Of a DNA stretch of 64,000 bases, positions 56,720 through 64,000 are shown piece after piece. The position numbers and the translations under genes were made by a program. Numbering within the stretch: position 1 is the stretch's first letter; each line of letters begins with the position of its first letter. This stretch comes from Forficula auricularia (Eukaryota > Arthropoda > Insecta > Dermaptera > Forficulidae), in contig JALMQS010000153.1 in NCBI GenBank assembly GCA_024734495.1, positions 11,757,876 to 11,821,875 on the forward strand, written 5' to 3'. Under the pieces are notes generated by a model that saw nothing but the letters and a program-made list of their open reading frames with translations, did no database searches and was not told the DNA's origin.

Positions 56720-57941
56720 CATTGGCGTAGTTAGGGAGTTTTCCTAGGGGGTGCCAGCTGATTAGCCATCACAAGGTTTCAATTTCGGTAATCCGATTAG
56801 AGATCAACTAACTTTTTAGTAGAATTGACCTATCTTGGAAGTAACGAAATAATTGAATGAGAAATACATAAGTGATGCCTTGTAATAATGCAGTTTTTAA
56901 GCGACTTCAAAAAAGGAGGAGGTTCTCAATTCGACTGATTTTTTTTGTGTCTATGTTACCTCATATCTCTTCCAATTGTGAACCGATTTTGATGATTTTT
57001 TGCATTGTGTTCAGTCTAGCTTCCGATTGGTCACGTTTTTTTTTTCATTGGTATTGGACCTTTTTTGATATGTTTGTTCAGGCATAACTTCTTTGTTTAT
57101 GAACCGATTTTAATGATTCTTTTTTTATTTGAGAGGGTACCTTAGGGGTGGTACCATATTAATTTGGTCAAGTTCTGAAGATATGATCAATGACGAAATA
57201 ACGTAAATCTCCAATTCTTATGACCAAACAATCGAAATTATAATAAATAAAATCTTTTATAAAAAAAAATCTTAAAACATTCATTTAAAACCCGGAAACG
57301 TTTCGAGAGAATTTCTATATTTATGGATTGAATTTTATTATCATTTTCTGGAATGGTGAATGGGATTAATATGGAATTTGAATAATTATCGGAAAAGAGG
57401 TTTTTATATTTAATTAGTTTTTTCCTCTTATTAAAACAAGGACTAAAAAGATGATCAAGGACAGTCGATGGTGGAGAAATAATCTCCGGAGTCGAAGCTA
57501 AAATACAATGTATACATTAATTAATGAAATTCACTAAAAGGTATAAAATAATTATCTTATTTAGTTACAACTAAACGACGAAATATTAACATGAAATTAC
57601 TTTTTGAAGTCGGTGGCAAACATAATATTATATATTTTATAAATCGCACTCGACGGATCTTACTTAGTACGTTTGGCGGGTCCGCTCGTTTATAGGTATA
57701 GTTTGTTTGGCACCGACTTTAAAAAGTAATTTCATGTTAATATTTCGTCGTTTAGTTGTAACTAAATAATATAATTATTTTATACCTTTTAGTGGATTTT
57801 ATTTTATTTTTAAGTTATTATTTTATTTGTTGCATTTAATTTTTTTGAATTTGGTTTTTATTTTTTTTTTATAAAAATTATGATTTTTCTAGAAAGGCAT
57901 TGAGTTTTGTAGAGGGCACTGTCCCCCTAACTACGCCCATG
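56720..57941. mobile_element. non-autonomous hAT element carrying family F
   Basis: CTAACGGA (56712-56719) and CTGACGGA (57942-57949) flank ends CATTGGCGTAGTTAGG and, inverted, CATGGGCGTAGTTAGG. Most of the interior (56893-57870) is family F sequence, so F either inserted here or was captured. Confidence 0.7.
56893..57870. mobile_element. family F, single outer arm plus inner palindrome
   Basis: The outer arm (cgacttcaaaaaaggaggag, 56901-57200) occurs once. The inner palindrome (about 57533-57870) has the conserved loop (tcgcactcgacggatcttac, gtttggcgggtccgctcg) at about 57644-57690. Confidence 0.75.
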
Positions 57942-57949
57942 CTGACGGA

Positions 57950-59138
57950 CAATATAGTGCGCGACACTAATTATTCCTGTTTTAATTTTGAACGTAACCC
58001 TAAACAAAGAGAAGAAATATTGAATGGAGCAATTATATATTTTTAATTAAATAAAATTAGGAGCTCTGATTTGACAGCCGACAGTAAAATGCCTTAACAA
58101 CTAATTAAAGGCGAAAGAAAGAAAGATAGAAAAGAACGTTTTAACATAAAAAACCTAAAAAAATCTCTTTTCTATCTTATTAAAAAAAATTCTCAGAACA
58201 AAGATAAAGGTTCATTATTTTAACAATAAATAATGAATGATCTAAAAACATGTATAAAGAGAGCAAGGATAAGGGTTGAGGGTGTTAGAGGAGGAAGTAC
58301 TCGGAGGAACGAACAAAAGAGGATCGTGTAAACCCGTTTACCTTAAACATGAACAGTCATAGAATATTTTATTCTCTCAATGAATTTGTGAATTTTTAAT
58401 TTTAAAAGCCCATCTCTATCTTTTTTTTTTTTTTTTACAGCCGGTTGAATTCATATAAAAGTTAATTAAATGAACGTTGCCAGATTTATAATTGCATTTA
58501 TGTGGTATAGGTTAAGTCGTGCTGTTGAAACTGCTCAAAAAATGCTGCGTTTGTCAGATACTTTTTTTTGGACAAATCAGCTTTTAATTAAATAGCAAAG
58601 ATTTACATGCAATTAGTTAATTCTATTTGAAAATATATATTAGGCTTCTAAATTCATTAAATTTAATTCTATCATAATTCCATTAAGTATAAAAAGTTCC
58701 AATTCATATTCATGTTGTTTTCATTTTAGTTGTAAAAGTAAACATTAAATAAACAAATCTTCCAAAAAATTTAAGTATTTTATCTAAAACATCAATGGAA
58801 TGGCCGATTTAACTTTCCAAAATGAAAATTTAATAATTTTAAATATGTATTTTAACCCCCCCCCCCCCCCCCCCCATTCCTAATCCTAATTTCTCTAACG
58901 TTCAAAATTTTTCATTTATCAAGAAAAAAGAGGGATCGAATCGTTTCTACGAAGAACAAAAGAGATTTAGATAACTCATTCTATAAATTTGATGGCTCGA
59001 TTTTAATTTCATTTGGATGTTCCAAATAAGTTATCGAAGTTCCTCTTCATAATGCGAGCCTAAAGCGTCTTTTATAGATAATGTCTGTTCAAGAGGATCA
59101 TTTAATCCGCTGTCATTATAAATATAAATTTATAATAT
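57950..59138. other. no gene; homopolymer tracts
   Basis: A T run at about 58420-58435 and a C run of about 21 at 58855-58875. No supported frame. Confidence 0.45.
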
Positions 59139-59750
59139 CAGTGGAGTGTGCTCAATGGATGCTGTGGATGCGGCGCACCCCTAAAATTTCAAACATGTAG
59201 AGTATTTTCATAAATATATAAGGTCGACTTCAAAATTTCAGGAGGATCTTTAAATTTTCAAATTATTATCCGCTATTTCAAATATTTCTATAGAAAACAT
59301 TTTTTGTTTTGAAAAGTATAAATATATTGGTTCTCGAAATGAAATAAAATTGTTGCATAGTTTCAAGGGGCAATTAAAATGAATTATTTTCCGAAAAGGG
59401 TGCGGAGAGCAGGTTTGAAGCCCCTGCCTGGTATATCTTCCAGTTCAAGCATGTCAAAGACAAGTCCAGACGAGTTTTAGTAGAATAAAAATTGTTCTCG
59501 CTGAACTATTGAAGTAGTAATAGTACAAAAAAGGAATAAATAAAGATGATTCGAGAACCTTTGGACTAATCCATTTCTAAGAACTCTCAATAAATAAGAT
59601 AGGAAATAATTAAGAGTGCCATAGACAAGTTATAGCTTGTTTATAGCAATAAATTAGGAGAAATTTAAGATTTTCTTTTAGGACAGGCTGATTCATCGTG
59701 GACGATGGTCGATTTAAGTCACAAGATTTAATTTCTGACTCCATAAAATT
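59139..59750 (+). mobile_element. hAT family E/I copy
   Basis: Starts CAGTGGAGTGTGCTCAATGG, then gatgctgtggatgcggcgca as at 34500. The interior matches the complement of 14690-15130. The right end is lost. Confidence 0.55.
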
Positions 59751-60371
59751 GTATTAATAATGTGTTCCTTTGTAACAAGTTTCATTTTTTTCTAAATCCT
59801 CAAAATTGGCAAACATTGTTCTGAGACTTGAAAAAGTGTTCATTTTTCATTTCCATTAAAATATTTAATAAAATTAATCGCAATTCATTTGAGAGAAAAT
59901 TATTTAAAGCCAGTTATTCTCTAACCAAATGTATTTTGAATATACAATTTCAAAAAGAATCTCATGAAAGTTTGGCCCTTTCAAACAAATTCATTTGTCA
60001 GCCTCATGTATCAAGATTTTTTATCTCTTGATAGATACATATGTTTGAAAGCACCCAGGACTAGAGACCCAGGGAACAGGGGTTAATCAATAACATGACA
60101 GTACATGAGGTGGTTAATTAGGATTTAAAATCCCGAGACCAATCAAGGTTTCCTTCTCTTTTACACAAAATGATAAATGGTTAAATATTCTCTTAAAAGG
60201 ACAGCAATAACTTCTCATGTTTATTCGAAGCAACTTCTCTTCAACTAAGATAAATTATTTTAATCATATATTAAAAGTGTATGAGCTTAGGTCTTTGGAT
60301 TCAAGATAGGAATCATAAAACGTTGAAGTTTAGCTCGAAATAATATAAACATATAGTAATATATAAATAAT
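59751..60371. other. no feature recognised
   Basis: A 67-codon frame at 59828 has no recognisable features. Confidence 0.4.
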
Positions 60372-61632
60372 ATAGATGAAGTAAAAAGTTCTGAGCCTTT
60401 TTTATCTTTATTTCGACGATAAAATTAACCAAGTTAGGATTTCCCGATTTAGATCAAATATGCGCCGTTTTGTTCGATAACTTTGGTACTTTTTGAAGGC
60501 AATCTCATAATTCCGGGATTGAAGAAGTCCCCGTCCCTATTGATGAAAAACTTGACCAGCTCATTTTCACAAGCCTCTATTGAGGCCAGTTTTGTACCAT
60601 CAAGAAAATTTTGCAAATGCTTGAAAAGGTAATAATCGCTTGGTGCCAGGTCTGGGCTATACGGTGGGTGCGATATAACCTTCCATTCAAGCTCTCGGAT
60701 CTTCTGCCGCGTCGTTAGCGATATATGCGGCCTGGCGTCCACCTTATGGAACACAACACCCTTTCTATTGGTCAATTCTGGCCGCTTCTCGTCGATCGCC
60801 TGCTTCAATCTGGTCAGTTGTTGACAGTATTCGTCCGAATTGAGTGATTGGCCCAATGGGAGCACCTCATAGTGCGTGATTCCCTTCCAATCCCACCAAA
60901 CACACAGTAAAACCATCTTGGCCGTTAATCCGGGCTTGGCGATCGTTTGGGCGGCTCATCGCTCTTGGACCACGATCTTTTTTGCCTGTTGTTCTCGTAT
61001 GTGACCCATTTTTCATCGACAGTCACCATCCCCATCGCCATCGCCATCGATTCAGCAAAAAATCGCAGGCATCAATTCGGTCCAAAAGTTTCTTTTGTGT
61101 CAATTCGTGTGGCATCCATACATCGAACTCCTTCTTGAGACCAGCCTTATGCAAATGGTTCCAAATGGTTTTCTGGCTAATCTTCAGTTCCCTGGCAATG
61201 GAATAAGTGCTCGCATGCTGGTCCGATTCGTTAATTTCCATGATTTTATCGATATTTTCGAGGATTGGCCTAGCAGAGAGTGTCTCATCTTCGACGTCCA
61301 TATTACCAGAACGCAATAGTTGGAATCACCACTTTGCTGTTGAATTCGATACTGTATTGGATCCATAAACAGCACCAATTTTTTTGGCCACCTGCTCCGC
61401 TTTTTCCCCTCGGTCGTAGTGGTACTGAAGAATGTATCGAATTTCCTCTTTTTTTACCTCATTTTGGAACGCTCTAACAGACAACTGGCTTCACCAAACA
61501 CAAAACAGTCAAATAACTTTTTTTAAAGCGTTATGTCACCTTTAAATCGCAAAAAAGAATGACCAGATCCGACGTATACATCGTGAGATCCATCTAACGG
61601 AAAAGGCTCAGAACTTTTTACTTCTCCCATTA
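60372..61632 (-). mobile_element. full-length mariner (dead)
   Basis: About 1.26 kb, the usual mariner size. The terminal repeats are perfect over 23 bp (60379-60401 and 61601-61623; core gtaaaaagttctgagcc) with weaker outer extensions and TA-rich flanks. It contains one transposase pseudogene on the minus strand. Confidence 0.85.
60449..61495 (-). pseudogene. mariner (DD34D) transposase pseudogene
   Basis: Read from 61495 leftwards: RAFQNEVKKEEIRYILQYHY and KIGAVYGSNTVS (N-terminal helix-turn-helix), an in-frame stop where W is expected (FQLLRSG follows), then DVEDETLSARP, ISQKTIWNHLHKAGL (second helix-turn-helix) and MPHELTQKKLLDRIDACDFL. A GATGGC-type microsatellite at about 61021-61048 shifts the frame just before MVTVDEKWVTYENN (first catalytic D). 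A second shift near 60950 returns to AKMVLLCVWWDWKGI. The second motif is HKVDARPH rather than the usual H-x-D-N-A-R-P-H, so the catalytic Asp appears replaced. The third motif SPDLAPSDYYLF is intact. Clearly inactive. Confidence 0.85.
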
Positions 61633-62115
61633 TATAAATATATTAAAATTGAATATTTAGATTTTTAATTGATCTAATTTAAAACAAATTCACTCTTCTA
61701 TATTATTTATCTAATAAAATATATACTCCGTTAAAATACCTTTTCAATTTCAAATTGTGAATAATAATTTCCAAAATAGAAACAATCTCAAAGCTGAAAA
61801 TATTCCCATTTTAATATTAATTAAACCAGATTTGAAATTGATAATTCATGAATTGGAAGATGGAAATGTATAGTATAAAACCCAGCTAATTTGATGCGAA
61901 TAGGAATATTTCAACTCCGTGGTGGCGCCAGCTTTCTCTTTTCGGTTGGGCGACACCCGGCAGAAAAATTTGTAGGGTGAACCCTGAGGTGGGCAACAAA
62001 AATGTGCATTATTACGGGTAATTCAGATTTTTTCTAAGATTGTTCCAAAACTTAAGTGACTTATGTAGAATTTAAATTATTAATTAAACTCAATTAAAAA
62101 TAAAATGAAAAAACA
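61633..62115. other. no gene recognised
   Basis: 61918-61990 is GC-richer (gtggcgccagc, gggcgacacccgg) and may be a decayed transposon end. Confidence 0.35.
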
Positions 62116-62117
62116 CG

Positions 62118-62180
62118 TGGGTTCCCTTTTAAACCCTGAAGAAGGAGGGACGATCCTCAAAATCGTCAGATTTTTCAAGA
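62118..62180 (+). repeat. family K ribozyme-like relic
   Basis: CTGAAGA (62136-62142), stem II GAGG/CCTC (62145-62148, 62155-62158), but GAAA is AAAA. Stem kept, core base lost. Confidence 0.5.
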
Positions 62181-62837
62181 GGATGAACCCTGCCGTTTCA
62201 GCTATGAAAACGAATGGCAGAAATACACTTGCATGGAATTAGTAGTTCGCTTTATTTTCTACAGTCACAAACTCATTGTATTATTGATATATTTTGATTT
62301 ACTGTCAAACTTTAAGTGTGAATTAGGTTTTATTTATATACATAAAATTAAGATGGATTAAAAAAAATATATCTTTAGAAATACCCCGCGTATCTGCCTA
62401 GGCTGCACGACCTGTATAGTTGGGGAGATGCCGAGATAAGCTCTCGGCTAACTATATTAGTCTAGTTTTGATGTTTATACTATACTAATGACTCATTAAA
62501 TGATTCTAAAAGGGAGATCCGATTACTGAGATATAAGCTCTTGCTGCTATGTACACATGGGGGGAGGGGGGCTGAGGGAAACTCCTAACCTCGGTATGGA
62601 GTAATCAGAGTTTAACATAGTTTCTTTCTCAATTTTATATTTTTTATTAATGTTTTCTGATTAAATTGCCTCCTCCTTTTTTGGAATCTGTTTTAAAGAC
62701 TTATATTAAGTAAAGTTCAAATGGCCGATAGTAGTATCAGTGTTAAGACTTTAAAAAAACAGGAAAAATTTTCATTTACTGAATCCGTGGTGTGTTGGGG
62801 ATGGTTTTTATTATGTCAGAAGGATTGATTTCACCGT
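62181..62837. other. no feature recognised
   Basis: A G-rich run lies at 62560-62572. No supported gene. Confidence 0.4.
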
Positions 62838-62900
62838 CTCAGAAATTGAACCCGAATACCAAAAATTCTATGATCTCTTAAACTCGCCTACCGCGGATTA
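62838..62900 (-). repeat. tRNA-like sequence
   Basis: The minus strand has ggtaggcgagtttaagag (A-box-like) and cgggttcaatttctgag (B-box-like) at tRNA spacing. No closed acceptor stem; SINE or tRNA relic. Confidence 0.35.
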
Positions 62901-62940
62901 CGTGACTAATATATATTACCTACGTATTACTATCTGAATA

Positions 62941-63055
62941 GCCAGATACTGACTGAGCGAGCAGCCTCGCGAGGCTGCCTCTCGGGCGTTTGCCGCAGAT
63001 ACCGTCCTGAGTGAACGCAGGAAAAGACCCAAGGCGCCTTTGAGCATTCACAAAA
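62941..63055. other. GC-rich island with perfect 18-bp palindrome
   Basis: gcagcctcgcgaggctgc at 62961-62978 is a perfect palindrome in a block far richer in GC than its surroundings. It directly precedes a family F copy. Origin unknown. Confidence 0.5.
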
Positions 63056-63056
63056 A

Positions 63057-63400
63057 ATACACTAAAAGGTATAAAATAATTATCTTATTTAGTTACATTT
63101 AAACGACGAAATATTAACATGAAATCACTTTTTTATGTCGGTGCTAAACAAACTATATAATCGAGCGTATCCGCCAAACGTACTAAGTATAAGATCCGTC
63201 GAGTTCGATTCATAAAATATATATTTTTGGAACCGACTTCAAAAAGTGATTTCATGTTAATATTTCGTCGTTTAGTTCTAACTAAATAAAATAATTATTT
63301 TCTACCTTTTAGTGTATTTTATTTTATTTTTGAGTTCATATTGTTTTATTTGTTGCATTTAATTTTTTTGAAGTCGGTTTTATTTTTTTATAAAAATTAT
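63057..63400. mobile_element. family F palindrome, short form
   Basis: Inner arms (cactaaaaggtataaaataa and its complement) around the conserved loop (cgccaaacgtactaagta, gatccgtcgagttcgatt), with atttttttgaagtcgg to the right. More diverged in the arms than in the loop. Confidence 0.75.
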
Positions 63401-64000
63401 TTTTATCTAATTCATTTTAAGATTACTGATCACAATGGTAGCGATATTTTGACGTTCATATCCAACGCACTCTTGCTAAACAGCTTTCCATCGGTCTACG
63501 TTTTTATTGAAAAACAAACAAAAAACGCATATCCCAAACAAACGAAGAATAAACTTTCTTTTACTTATACTTTAGAGAGGAATAAATATTTATTATCAAT
63601 AAAAAGAAAACATCCCTAGGTTTGATTCTTTGAACAACATAGAAAAATCAAAAATAAATTAATGAATGAATTATATTCCCTAAAGATAATTCGCATTATT
63701 TATAGCTTAAAGCATTATAAAAGCGAAAAAAATTAATAAATACTTTTTGTAGGACTTTTTGACTCGTTTAATTAACTCTTTCATACATATAAATTTTTTT
63801 TAATTTTATTTAATTCGATACCATTTATCTACTATAAAAGTATACTTTTTAATAATACGTTTTGAATTGGTTTTTATGTTATCTGTCTGATATTTAATTA
63901 AATAAAAACAATTTTTCAGATCAAATGAGTTAAAAAAGTTTTTAAAATATTCGCTCATCAAATTTAATCAAATTAGACAGAATACATTCCTCTTAGGATT
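63401..64000. other. no gene recognised
   Basis: A 92-codon frame starting at 63341 overlaps the family F end and is not supported. Confidence 0.4.

Noticed and set aside
61023..61316. Separate 97-codon gene
   Set aside because: It is the middle part of the mariner transposase between a stop and a frameshift; its C-terminal WRWRWGW is the microsatellite.

Overview
The window looks like about 64 kb of gene-poor animal chromosomal DNA, most likely from an arthropod. It is strongly AT-rich, contains intron-like GT..AG structures, and is packed with eukaryotic transposons: DD34D mariner, hAT, Helitron, Jockey-like and other non-LTR retrotransposons, and an LTR element. The species cannot be fixed from sequence alone. 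No intact host protein gene, rRNA or convincing functional tRNA was recognised. Nearly everything identifiable is mobile-element sequence, and most of it is decayed.

Layout. 0-5 kb: inverted-repeat 'family A' units and a 310-bp non-autonomous Helitron. 5.2-9.5 kb: a 4.3-kb element with terminal inverted repeats of about 370 bp, holding a minisatellite and a folded-back, internally deleted mariner. 10-17.2 kb: a cluster of fold-back elements, hAT-derived pieces and hammerhead-ribozyme-like motifs. 17.2-18.7 kb: two palindromes of one family (F), the first 1.1 kb long. 19.4-22.9 kb: a non-LTR tail, two Helitrons and further inverted repeats. 26.5-30.9 kb: a reverse-strand LTR element with 0.84-kb direct repeats, one gag-like ORF and no visible pol. 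32.6-39.4 kb: more palindromes, MITEs and hAT pieces. 40.3-41.4 and 47.1-48.1 kb: ends of two non-LTR retrotransposons. 42.5-46.25 kb: a composite 3.74-kb element with hAT-type ends and an 8-bp duplication, containing a small spliced gene candidate, a duplicated exon, two halves of a family B palindrome and a Jockey fragment. 49-51.4 kb: a hAT transposase relic, a non-LTR insertion with a 12-bp duplication, and another ribozyme-like motif. 55-58 kb: two non-autonomous hAT elements with 8-bp duplications. 60.4-61.6 kb: a complete but dead mariner. 63 kb: a further family F palindrome.

The most interesting system is a set of palindromic elements of different sequence (families A, B, C, K, M). 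They share one design. Near the centre of each arm, on opposite strands, sits a hammerhead-like core (CTGATGA or CTGAAGA, a short stem, GAAAC, then GTC). The paired bases of the short stem differ between copies but stay complementary. Families A and B also share a unique end of about 40 bp although their bodies differ. This suggests mobile units that start with a ribozyme and end with a common 3' signal, often present as head-to-head dimers in which only one arm keeps that end. The closest known parallels are Penelope-like retroelements and retrozymes. No reverse transcriptase of that type is in the window, and self-cleavage is untested.
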